Both the position numbers and the translations under genes were made by a program. Positions 14,820-26,300 of a stretch of DNA of 64,000 bases are shown piece after piece. Each line of letters starts with the position of its first letter. Position 1 is the first letter of the stretch. The notes under the pieces are model-generated. The model was not told where the DNA came from and searched no databases. It saw only the letters and a program-made list of their open reading frames with translations. The stretch spans positions 14,298,991-14,362,990 of the forward strand of contig NC_051092.1 in NCBI RefSeq assembly GCF_901709675.1, read 5' to 3'. The stretch comes from Syngnathus acus. Taxonomy: Eukaryota > Chordata > Actinopteri > Syngnathiformes > Syngnathidae.

Positions 14820-17800
14820 GACGCTGGGCAGAAGCTTCATTGAGGTCTGCGCATTTGAACGGGAAGCTGTTCAGCGGTTCCGAGAAGTCGAAATCAAGTT
14901 TGGTAAAGTCAAATCAACGCATGCCTGCACTGTGCCTCTTTGGAAGTTTCCAACACTTTGCAAAGTGCTAGACACGAACCTTACACTGACCGGATATGCT
15001 AATAACAGCTAGCTTCCCTTAGCATTCTGCGCGCGCCTTCTATGAATGTCAATCGTTCCTCTATTATGGAAGGCCATTCCCCACAGTACAAAAATACACT
15101 TAACTTAAGAATTTTTTACTACGAGTCTCAAAGCATGTTTCCACATTATGTTGTTTTGACGTTTTATGGCGGAGCGCGTTTCCGCCACTAATAAAAAAGA
15201 CATCTATATTCCAAATGGGTTTCCATAGCAGTTGTCGAACACCTCTTCGCGTTAATGTCACTTGACCTTCCGGGGCGCCACTTTGTTTACTGTCCGTGGG
15301 TGGGAGAAGGAAGAAATTAATGCATACAAACATTTGAAGGCCAGGTTTTGAGCGTCAAGTGGTGTCATATGGTTTGTGCTAAACCAACCTCTGGATTTGC
15401 TGTAATGTAACCTTTATTTGGTCAGATGAGTCAAGTGAGAATGTCTTTCTCGTTTGTGTGGTGTGTGCAGCTTCAGCACCTCCCGCAGGAGCTGTGAAAT
15501 TTCCAGATGCAGCCGGAGCCTTCCACTATGCCGACGGCGGCGACAAACTGCACTCCATCACCAGCAACAGATTCATCTCATGGTCAGTGACACTCGCCTT
15601 CTTCTTATTATGACTACCGGCAAGAGCATGAAGATTGTTCTTTTACATTGCTGGCGGCGTTTCCCCTTTGACCTTTCTGTTTGCCAGGAGCACGTCGGGC
15701 GACGCGGTGCAGTTGGTGGAGCACTCATTGGATGGCAACCTGTTAAACAACGCCGTGCGGCTGCGCTTTGCCAACTGCCAGGTGGTGCCAGGGGGCGTGG
15801 CCGTGGTCGAGACCCTCAACAACGTGGTCCTCCTGGTCGCCACCAATCAGAGCGTCCATAGGATGCTGCTGCCGCACCCAAAGCCCGTGTATCGCAACGT
15901 AAGTAAAAATAATGTCTCTCCCGCCCAGCTCCGACTTGTAAACGCGCGTCCGTGGTGTTAAGGACGCAATGACGGAGCTCCACATGCAGTCAGTGCTGAC
16001 GGACTTGATCAAGTTAAACCTGGACGACTCCTGCCACAGCGCCGCCATCCCCGCCACGCTCACCCCCGCCGGCGGTGCCGCAGGGGTGAGCGCCGTGTGG
16101 CTCACGCAGCACGGAGACGCCAACTACGCCTTGGCCTCACCTGCAGGGGGCGTCGTGGTTGTCACACAGCCCGCGAAGGCGCGGCAAGGTGGGCCTTGTC
16201 TGTCTGTTGATTTCTGTGTCTCTTCCTTGTGTATGTCTTTATACCTGCGTGCGTGCGTGGCCTCAGGCGAGTGCTTTGTGTCGGAGCTGAAGACAAGTTG
16301 GGTGATGCGGCGTCTGTCAGGGTGGATCCCGAGCGCCATGCGCGGCGAGCAGAGCGACGACGTGGCAAGCTTGGCGGTGCGAGAGCTGGACGACGACTCG
16401 CTGGTCTTGGCCATGTGCCAGGACCATAAACTGCGCATGTGGTCCCTTCGGGTGAGCCAGTTGATGCCGTGCGTTTGCGGCCGCCGGCCGAGAGGAGCCT
16501 ATTGCCCAATCAGCCGTCCGCCGCATTTATGTGTTCAGGATCAGACGTGTGTGCTGGAGGTGGACATGTTGGAGTACATGCCGGTGGCGTGGAAGGGTGG
16601 CGGGCGGTGGTCAGGCGCGGGCCACCGCCTGCGCCTGACCTCTTGCTCAGCCTCGGGCCTGTGCCTGGCCGTGTACCTGGCGGTGCCCCACAGACGGCAG
16701 TTTGTGGTACTGCAGCTGCTGCCGGCCGACACCAACCGCTACAGCGTGGAGCGCATCTCCTTGCTCTTCTGCACTCAGGTGAGTTCCACCGACGAAGGGG
16801 AGCAGGCGGCTTCCAACGCTCAACCGACAACGCCTGCAATGTTTGGCTGCAGGAGACGCTGGTAGACTTTGTGCTGACCTCCACCGACATTTGGGCCCTG
16901 TGGCTGGACGACGACGACAACGCCGTCGTCAAATGCATCAACTTTGAACAGTCAGTCAAAAGCAAAACTTACTCCTTTGTTTGTAGTCCCTCGCTGTCTG
17001 TAAAGAAAAAAACGAGCGCGTTGTCGTCTGTCAGGAACGTGTCGGGTCAGTGGAATCAGGTCTTTGTTCAGCCTCGCCCGGAGGAGGAGGTCCTCGTCGG
17101 CATGGATCAGGACCCCCGAGTAAGTCGTCCGTCGATCAGTCAGGCGGCGCCATATATTCCCAACGATACCTGAACTCCCGTGTGATGATTGACAGGAGAC
17201 TTACTTGGACGTCATCTTCTCGCCGCTTCGCTTCACGGCGGCGGCAATCGTCAAAGCCCTGCAGGTGAGCGGCTGTCGCTTGGCAACGGAACAAATGTTT
17301 GTTTGGGTGACACTCCGTCTTGACTCGAGCGGTTGCCTCCATCAGATCTTTCGCCGAGGCGCCGACATCCTCCCCGACGCCTCGTGGGAAGGACTGAGGA
17401 AGGAAGTCACGCTGGCCGTGGAGAACAAGGTGATTACCCGAGCGTGTGCCGATTGAAGTGAGGCTTCCTTACAGCCAGGCAGCCGCCTTCTGAATGTTTG
17501 TGTTGATCTGTTCAAGCTCCAGAGCAGCGTGACGGAGTTTGAGTTCTCCCAGGACGAATATCGCCACCTTCAGGTGGAATTTTGGTCCAAGTTTTACGCG
17601 TGCTGTCTTCAGTACCAGGAGGTTCTGGCCACGCCGCTCGCCATCAGCGTCAGTCCTCACAGTCACATGGCGTGCCTGCTCAAGAAGGTATGGGATGGCG
17701 CAGCCGGCCGGCCGCCTTTTCTGGGCACGCTTTCCTCGTTAAGACTGGCTTGCCGCTTTTAGGGTTTCCTTTCCTTCCTGTTGCCTTGTTTCGCCGTTGA

Positions 17801-20800
17801 CCAGCTCTACCTGTCCTCCGACGACCAATTCTTGACTGAAGACGACGTGCCTTTCGTCGACGGTAAACGCCGAGCTCCCGCCTGCAGGATGCGTGTCGGT
17901 GTCTCGACAAGTGTGTTTGTGTGTTCAGAGGCGGACAAGGCCGCGCTGATGTCGTGTTTGCGTGTGCTGAGGGACGGCGTGTCCTCGGAGATGGCGCACG
18001 ACATGGAGAGCGCGCTCCAACATGCCGAGTCGCCGGAGAGGAGCGCCAAGCTGGTTCTGGACAAAATGCTGGCGCAGGACAAGTATGTCTCGCGTACGCT
18101 CGCAGACGCACTGCCGTGTGTTGATGTCACATGGTTGTATTGTGTGCTCAAAGCATGATCGAGGACATCCAGAACAAACTGCAAGATGTTTGCAACCTGA
18201 CGGCGGCCGTGTTGGGTCTTCTCAAAGAGGTGGATCTAGAGACGGACTTGGACTTTGGAGATGGTCCACTTTTACCGGGTACGGTCTTGTGCTCGAGGAA
18301 CGTATTGGCTAAACATTTGAACTTTAGTTGACGCTCGTGTGTGTATGTGTTTTAGGCGAAAGCATGAGCGTGCGTGTGAGCGCGTCTCAGTTATACTCGA
18401 GCACCACCGCTGTGTCGCTGATGTGTCAAGCGCTGAGTGATGTGAGCGCCACGCGGACGCTCCTCTGCAGGGACGTGCTGCTCCTCCTCAAACTCTGCCT
18501 ACGGCTCGGCGAACACGTATGTACACATGCACACACGTGTCTCCCCTCAATCCAACCGCATACATTGCGACCGTCGCAAAGTTGCGCACACGCAAGATTA
18601 AGTGCTCGCGTATGCGGCAGGTGTTGCCAGGCGGAGCGTCTCAGCTACTCCGGATCCAACAGGAATTGATCCCACTGGCGTCTCAACTATTGTCCTCCTA
18701 TTTCGTGCTCAAGCACTTCAGTCGAAGCGTTGGCGTGCAGGTCGCCGACGACGCCGTGTGAGTGTGTATGCGCGTGCAGTGAGTTGCCCGCTGCTTCCAT
18801 TCGTGACCTTTGCCCCCCCCACCCCCCTTCCCGTCTTTCTCCAGAGACGCCAACCTGCAGCACCTCAGCGCCTTACACCTCAGCGACGCCCCCGCGCTCA
18901 CCGGCAGCGCTGCAGGTTGCCCACGTCGCAAGTGCTCTGTCTGTGTCTTTCCCAGGGAGAAATCTTTTTGTCCAACGTCTTGGATGGATGCCGATTTCCC
19001 TCGACGTGTCTTTTGTTGTGCCCGTGTGTTTGAGAAATTGTGCGGGAAATTGTGTCCTGTGTTTGAATGTGCGAGAGGCCGCGAGCTAGCGCGCTGGCGT
19101 TCAAGCTGATCGTGGCGGTGAAGTTGAGGTGTGGGTGCGTGTCCGCAGCGGCCAGTCACCAGTCGTCGGTGGAGATGTTCTACCAGAGTTGCGGCCGCAA
19201 GCTGGCCATCCGACACCTCTTCTCCCGGATGGCAGACGGCGTCGCCGTCACCTGGAACGACTCGATGGCCATCGTCCTACAGGCGCTCGCTCAGCTGCTG
19301 TATCCTTGCCGCCGTTACCGTGACGATGGTGGGGGCGGGTGTTGAAGCGCGTTGGCGCGACAGATGCATTGTGTTGTTTTTGCCCTGACTGAAGCGCCGC
19401 GTCATAGCTGGCCCAGCAATTCCACCTTCCACTTCCCAGAATGCCTGATGGCCAACTGTCAGTACACTCACCTGCAGGTCAGTACGCATTAGCTATAATG
19501 TTGCTTGTGAATCGGGGCTGGCCTCGAATGTTTTGAGGAGTGGCCGACGTAGCCATTCAAAGACGTGGCGTGAGCCCCCAGCTTTGCTTTATTGCGAAAG
19601 AGGCGGGAAGCCCTCAGCTTTCTATTGTGTGCGCAGGACTACGTGCGTCTGATTGGTTCCTGGTGTCAAGTGAACGTCGGCTCCTCCCGCTTCATGTTAG
19701 CTCAATGCTACCTTGCCAACGGCGAGGGTCACAAGGTGAGCGCGCACGCCCGCGCCGGCTCCTCAAAGGCTTCGGCGCATCACGTGACCGTGTGCCGCCT
19801 TCCCAACAGGCCTTGCGGTGCTTCCAGGAAGCCGCCTCTGAGGTGGAAAAGGAAGACTTTCTCATCAAATTGTCGGGTGTCGAAGACGAGCAGGCCGCCG
19901 CCTGCTCGCCCACCTTGCGCTACTATAACAAGGTTTGCGCTAATGCTAGCGGACACTGCCACGACAAAAATGTTCACGCTAAAACTAACGTTGCAAAAAC
20001 TAATGCTGTGTGCGTTTCAGGTGCTGCGTCTGCTGGAGGATGTCGGGCTACCAGAACTTGTGATCCAGTTAGCCACCTTAGCGTTAGCCGAGGCCGTCTA
20101 TGATGTCAGCAGTCAGGTGATCTCACGCAAACCCCCAGAAAGGACGCCATCCTGAGGTCCAACTAGGACTCAAAAAGCCAACCCGCTTTTGTGTACAGGC
20201 GGCCTTGTGGACCAGAATCTTCAAGCATCATTTGGACCTGGGACACAACAACGAAGCTTATGAGGCTTTGATCCAGAACCCGGACTCCAGCATGTGAGTA
20301 CGCACGCGTGTGTTGCACCCAGGCGGGCACGTGTGTTAGCGTGTGTGCGTGTTTGTGTGCAGGCAGCTGGACTGTCTCCGTCAGCTGGTGGTGGTTCTGT
20401 GCGAGCGGGCTCAGCTGCACGACCTGGTCCACTTCTCCTACGTCAATCTGCACGATGAGGTAAGGACGATAGCTCCGCGGTCATGCGAGCATTACCCCCA
20501 CCCTCTCCTCACTCAGCTGTCCGTTTGTCTCGTCAGGTGGTCGGAATCATCGAATCGCGTGCGAGAGGCGTCGACCTTCTCACGCACAACTACTACGAAC
20601 TCCTCTACGCCTTTCACATCAACAGACACAACTACAGGAAAGGTAAAGGTGCAAAGCGGTGTGAAATGTTCACACACGCCCGCTAAGTCACATTTTGTCC
20701 GTGTGTGCATGTAGCGGGCACGGTGATGCTGGAGCTGGCCATGCGTTTAGGTCGCGAGGTGTGTTCGGTGCGTGGGCTGAAGAAACAGGTGAACTGCTTC

Positions 20801-22597
20801 CTGGCCGCCATCAACTGTCTGCGCCTCATCCGGCCTGAGTACGCGTGGATGGTTCTGCCCGTCCCGGAGGTACGCACGCACATGCGTGGCACACTCATTT
20901 GTGTGCGTGGCTGATTTCTTTTTTTCTTTCTTGCAGTCTGAGCGTCCGGGAGCGTCACCCAAACGAAACTCGGACGGTGATGTTGTGAGCCCCCCAGGTC
21001 AGATTTTCATCATTAACTCTGGTTTTGCTGCCGTCTTGTAGGATCTTTTGGCATTATGCAAAGAAGGGGAAATAATGTGGGAAGTTTTTACTAAAGAAGG
21101 GGAGAGGTTTTAAAAAATAAAAAAAAAAATAAAAAACATCTTGGTGAATTTGTTAGTGTTAAAGCAGAAAAAATGCGCATTTGGAATAATGGAAAAGATT
21201 GCAAGCAAAATACTGAGTCGAGTGAAAGTGATGATGTCATCAAGTAGCCAACTTTTGTCCCGTGATGTCATTTCCCATGTGTCAGTTAAGCGTCAAGTAG
21301 AGATTTTGGAGCTGCGCGACCTGGAGAAAGAATTCATGATTGCCACCTGTCGACTGGCACTAGCGCAACATCAGCCGCAGGCGGCCACCGTCGCAGGTAC
21401 GCATCACCTTGATCCTCCTCCTCATCATGTTGGCGGCAGTTATTAAAGCGCTCGCGTGCGCCCCCTTGCGTTCAGGCGGCGCCGGTCCGCACGAACTGGT
21501 GCGCCTCCTGCTGGACGCCGGGCTCTTCATGTGCGCCCGGCAGCTGTGCAACGTCTTCAAGCTGCCGCTAGCGCCGCTCTTTGACGCGCTGACCTTCAGG
21601 TGAGACCCGTTGTGCTGAGAATGAGAATACGACACGTCTACTCAGGAAATGTAAAAACCCGTGGCTTTTGTATGGTCAGGTGCATCAAGCTTCAGTTTGG
21701 TGGCGAGGAGGCTCAAAACGAGGCCTGGCTGTGGTTGGCCGCCAATCAGCTCTCGTCCGTGGTCAACACCAAAGAGTCCAGGTTTGATGATGACGCTTCG
21801 ACTTTCCCCCGGCGAATTACCGCTGATGACATCACAACATGTCCGTGGTTCTTTTTTTTTTTTAGTGCCGTAGACGAGGCATGGCGCCTCCTGTTCTGGT
21901 TCCTTTCGGAGTTCCCGTCATCCGACGGCCTTCACCACCGCCAAGTTCTGGTCAAGCTGCTGTCACACGGCGTGCCGCCACCCGATTGGCTGGTCAAGTC
22001 CTACAAAGTGCGCCCGCCTCTCAAACTCTCACACAATGTTTGCATGTCATCCGCACAATCAACAGCGATTCCACATTATTCTTGTCCATGTCCGTCACAT
22101 GGGTTCCCTCTAGGAGGTGGATGCGGCAGCATTGCTGCGTGTCTTTTTGAACTTTGACCTGCTAGACGAAGCAGCCGAACTGGTGATTGAGTACGTTGAC
22201 GCTCTGCTGGGACGCGGACACCAATACTTTGGCATCAAGGTCTCACACACTCTGGCGCCATTTTCCACTGCCACGATTGCATGCACGGACACTTTGGGAC
22301 ACTGAGACAATTGTCTCACTCGCCAAATGTTGTTTTTGCTGCTCAGACGCCGCTGTCGGCGCGCAATCCGAGCGTGTGGCTGCCATACACGCCCATTGAT
22401 CAGCTGATGGCGGCACTCAAGGACACGAGGAGCAACCAAGGCGTGAGTCTTCCGCTGCCTCACTGCGCGTTTGCGTGTAAGCGCCGGTTGTTGACGTGTT
22501 GCTGCCGTTTCAGCTTTACGAGCGACTTGCGGACAAACTGGCCGACTACCACAAGATGGTGGCGAACGCCACCAGGATAACGCTGGCCACTCGTTAA
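14812..22597 (+). CDS. nup160: Nucleoporin NUP160
   Basis: NUP160 is a scaffold subunit of the Y (Nup107-160) complex at the nuclear pore and kinetochore. Exon 1 (14812-14902) encodes MAATLGRSFIEVCAFEREA and joins in phase to exon 2 (from 15489: GAVKFPDAAGAFHYADGGD). The N-terminal beta-propeller runs through NLLNNAVRLRFANC, VHRMLLPHPKPVYRN, LAMCQDHKLRMWS, STDIWALWLDD and QWNQVFVQP (15,690-17,250). The alpha-solenoid follows (LRKEVTLAVENK, FWSKFYACCLQYQE, RQLDCLRQLVVVLCERAQL, RARGVDLLTHNYYELLYAFH, NCLRLIRPEYAW). The C-terminal part contains CIKLQFGGEEAQNEAWLWLA, KLLSHGVPPPDWL and YVDALLGRGHQYFGI, and ends at a TAA at 22595-22597. There are over 30 short exons in human order. No disruption was noted, though not every junction was checked. 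Confidence 0.96.
20995..21300 (+). other. nup160 intron, A/T-rich, no gene
   Basis: One of the longer nup160 introns lies between the exon ending at about 20996 and the one beginning about 21296 (QVEILELRDLEKEF). It holds A-rich stretches (about 21108-21137) and nothing else recognisable. Confidence 0.6.
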
Positions 22598-23160
22598 TCT
22601 TTTTCATGTAAATACGACCTTTTTTGATATCATGAGAAAAATAAATTACATTGTGAAAGTGAGGTTGTGGGTTTTTTTTCCGCACGTTTGTCCACTGGCA
22701 GCAGTAATATTTGTTTTTCATTTGAAACTGTTCGCACAGTGTCCAGAGCTTCGTTTCCCATACAAGCCGTCGTCGTGCCAAATTGAACAGTGTGAAATTG
22801 AAGCATGATTACAAACTTTAAAACAAATGTTTTAAAATTGAAATATAGGTTCGACACAGTGTTCATGCTTTGATATCTGACTCCAGAGGAGTAGGGGCCT
22901 CACCAGTAATGAATGGACCTCTCTGCACCTTACTGAATATTTGAGGGACTTGGATACATCACTAAAGAATATGACAAGAACCAGGGAGGAGTAATTCTGT
23001 TGTGGAGTTTTTATTTTATGACGGCGAGAGTTGGCGGGAACGGAGTCAATTCACTTTCTCCCATTTCCTCAGGTAGCATGGCCTGTCAAGTCCTTTTGTA
23101 CTTCCTGTACATTAGGTGGCGGTATGCACCCAAGTGACGTAATCCGCCGGTTAATTGAAA
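22598..23160. other. nup160 3' UTR and zfc3h1 upstream gap
   Basis: The nup160 poly(A) signal AATAAA lies at 22640-22645. The rest is AT-rich unique sequence leading to the zfc3h1 promoter. Frames on both strands show no recognisable product. Confidence 0.6.
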
Positions 23161-23317
23161 GAAGAAGGAAGTCGCCGGTCTCGCGAGATTCAACGGGACT
23201 TGAGCAAACGAGACTTGACTTGTCTCGCAGCAGGGCAAGAAACGCCAAGTGCCACAATGCCCTAGACGAGTTCAAGACGGCGATTGGCAGCTTGTCACTT
23301 TCCCTGTGCGTGTCGAC
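23161..23317 (+). promoter_or_regulatory. zfc3h1: zfc3h1 promoter with TCTCGCGAGA palindrome
   Basis: TCTCGCGAGA occurs at 23179-23188, about 130 bp upstream of the start codon. This palindrome is a known element of TATA-less housekeeping promoters in vertebrates. GGAAG (ETS-like) motifs lie beside it at about 23166. Transcription start is not determined. Confidence 0.55.
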
Positions 23318-26300
23318 ATGAATTTAGAGTCGGCGGGTCAGGTGCCGACGCTCGACGTCGAGCTGGAAGACGGAGAAATCTGCGACGACGACAGTGAGGA
23401 GCGCTCCACCGCCCGGCGGGGGGATGGGAGCGGCAACAGGCCCGGCGGCGCCGCGGCGGTTCCTCCGCGAGGCCCGAGGCCGCCCTACATGAGCCACCCG
23501 CCGCCAGATCTTCGCCACCCGCCGCCAGATCTTCGCCACATGGTGCCCTACGACGTCCACGGACCCTCGAACCACCGGCAGCAGTGCGGGCCGAGTGGGC
23601 CCGACCGACCTCACGCTGCTCCCCCGCTTCCGCACTCGCTACCTCCGGGGCCGCCGCCGCCGGGGCTCAATCCTCTTTGCGGCGGGCCCGTGCCGCGGCC
23701 CAGCTTCTGGGAACGGAGCCACGGCGCACTGTGGAGGTTCCGACACCGAAGCGTCCCCAACGGCGGACGAGGGCCTTGGAATCGAGAAGGCTGGGCCGGC
23801 CACAGGCCCCCCATGGCTCGTTATGGGCCAGCGGAGAACATCAACAGCCGCAAGGAGTCTCCGGGCAGGAAACGTATCCTTCATGGCAAACAAGCTTCGT
23901 TCGCTCAGTTACTTTGCTCACACCAGCAAACACACCGAGGACAAACTATATCTGCCGTTGCTCACACATTTTTAGACCTGTTGCCGATAAGACGCCTCGA
24001 AAGTCACGCTAGACTCACTCATGTTCACTTTCGGCCATTGCTCGCTCTTTCTACATGGAGCAATCCATAAGAGCAACCTGTCTATTCAATAGTTTTTGTC
24101 AGTATGGCATGTGAGTACCGTAATTTTCGGACTATAAGTCGCGGTTTTTTTTCATAGTTTGGGTGGGGGGCGACTTATAATAAGGTGCGACTTATATGTG
24201 GGGCGTTTTCAAAAAAAAAAGTGAAACCGCGATGTAGCAAGGGATTGGTGTAATTTGAATTTCAAGTGACGTCAGCAGCGTGGCGCGGCGGTTGTTTACA
24301 AAAAGGACAAAGATTGATAACGGGATGACAAAGATGACGAAGGGCCCCACGTACTACCGGCATCATTAGCGGCTTTGTTTCTAAGTGACACGGAGGATGA
24401 AGAGTTTGAAGGATTTAAGGATTTGGAGTGACACAGAAGGTTTGAAAAACTATTATGGCTTTTACGCACGCCCGGTCCTACTCTACGGAGCTCTCTTTCA
24501 CCTCCGTGGATAGAAGTCGGGGGCTGGCGCTCGGCCGGGTGGCTGTCCGGGGACGGTGGATGGGGCTCGGACATGGCTTTTACGCATGCCCGGTCCTACT
24601 CTACGGAGCTCTCTTTCACCTCCGTGGATGGAAGTCGAGGGCCGGCGCTCGGCCAGCTGGCTGTCCGGGGACGGTGGATGGGGCTCGGTTATGGCTTTTA
24701 CGCACGCCCGGTCCTATTCTATGGATCTCTCTTCCACCTCCGTGGCTGGAAGTCCACGCCGCCACACGCCTGGAAGTTTGTTTTGTTAAATAAAGAGCCG
24801 TTTACCAAACCCACGTCTTTCCTTGTACTTTGTTAACGCTACAATCTAGTTATATACTGGATCTGTGGAATAACGACGAGGCTGACGTCAGGGCGCACGC
24901 GCGGCGTTGTTGACAAAGGACGAGGAATTTGATCGATGGATTTAATGATTTAGAGTGCACAGATGGTTTGATAATATTATTGCTTATATAATAGTTATTT
25001 GATATCTAATTTATATATCGTTATATGGGCCTGTGGAATATTTTGAAGTGCAAGCGCCGCGCACCCATTGTTGACAAAGGACGATCGATGGATTTAATGA
25101 ATTGGAGTGACAGAGATGGTTTTATAAACGTGTTATTTATGCAATAGTTTTTTTTAATAACTCTGAATGTTACGTCAGGCCCGTTGTCAGCTCTTCGTTT
25201 CTGTCACGTTAGCATACCTATCGTTTAGCCTGTTGCTCGTTCATGTCTGTTCTTGGTGTTGGATTTTGTCGAATAAATTGCCCCCCAAAATGCGACTTGT
25301 ACTCCGGAGCGACTTATATATGTTTTTTTTTTTTTTACTTTTTTTGGGCATTTTATGGCTGATGCGACTTGTACTCCGGAGCGACTTTTAGTCCGAAAAT
25401 TACGGTATTTTGGATTTGTTTTAACGGTCATCATCGAGTTTGAGCTTGTTTGGATTCAAACTTTTGACTTGAAGATAAGCGCCTCCTTGACCCCTGACCA
25501 CAGAAAAGCTGTTTGGAAGAAACCTGGCGAGAAGAGCGCCCCCTAGTCAGGCCAAGTGCGATGGCACCGAGTCCTTCGAGGACCTGCTTTCCAAGTACAA
25601 GCAGATCCAACTGGAGCTGGAGTGCATCCGCAAGGAGGAGAGCATGGCGCTGGAAGCCGAGGTGGTCCAGGGGACGGAGGCCAAGGGTCAAATGGCAGAG
25701 GCCGTAGCGGGCCAGCGGACGGAGGGCTGTCCCGTGGAGGCCCTCGTGCTTCCCCAAGTGTCTGTGCAGGTTCCAGTGGAGAGCAAGAAAAGTTTCCAAG
25801 CGTTCAACATCAAACCTCTGCGCCTGAAACTCTTCACGCCTGCCAGTCTGGATACGAGCGTCGAGGAGGCGCAACCGCAGCAAGAAGAGAAAGACGGTGA
25901 GGAAGTGCCCCAAGCCGTTTCGACGGCCCCACTTGAAGCCTTGTTGTTCTCGTTGGCGCAGCGGCGCGATCGGACGGCGAGGCCAAGGAGGCGGTGGAAG
26001 CGGACGAGGCGCCTACGTGTCAGCATGAGGAGGCCAAGGATGACGAGAAAACCCCTGGCAGGGAGTCGTCGGCCTCCAGCGAGGACGTCTTCATCTGTCT
26101 CGATGAGGTAAGCTAGCAATAGGAAGTACCGGTTGAAAAAAAAAAAAACACGGAAGTGGATTTTCATCTGCACAGTTTGAAAAAAAAGTAATGCTATGTG
26201 GCTACTTTGGTCAACGTCAAATGGTGGGAAAAATTAAGAAGAGGTACCCAACCAGTGTTGTGACGTTTGTACCTGCAGCTGGGCGGTCAGGTGGAGGAGG

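Noticed and set aside
24455-24836. Three overlapping frames with MAFTHARSYST-type peptides
   Set aside because: They are the same 118-bp tandem unit read in different frames inside a transposon.
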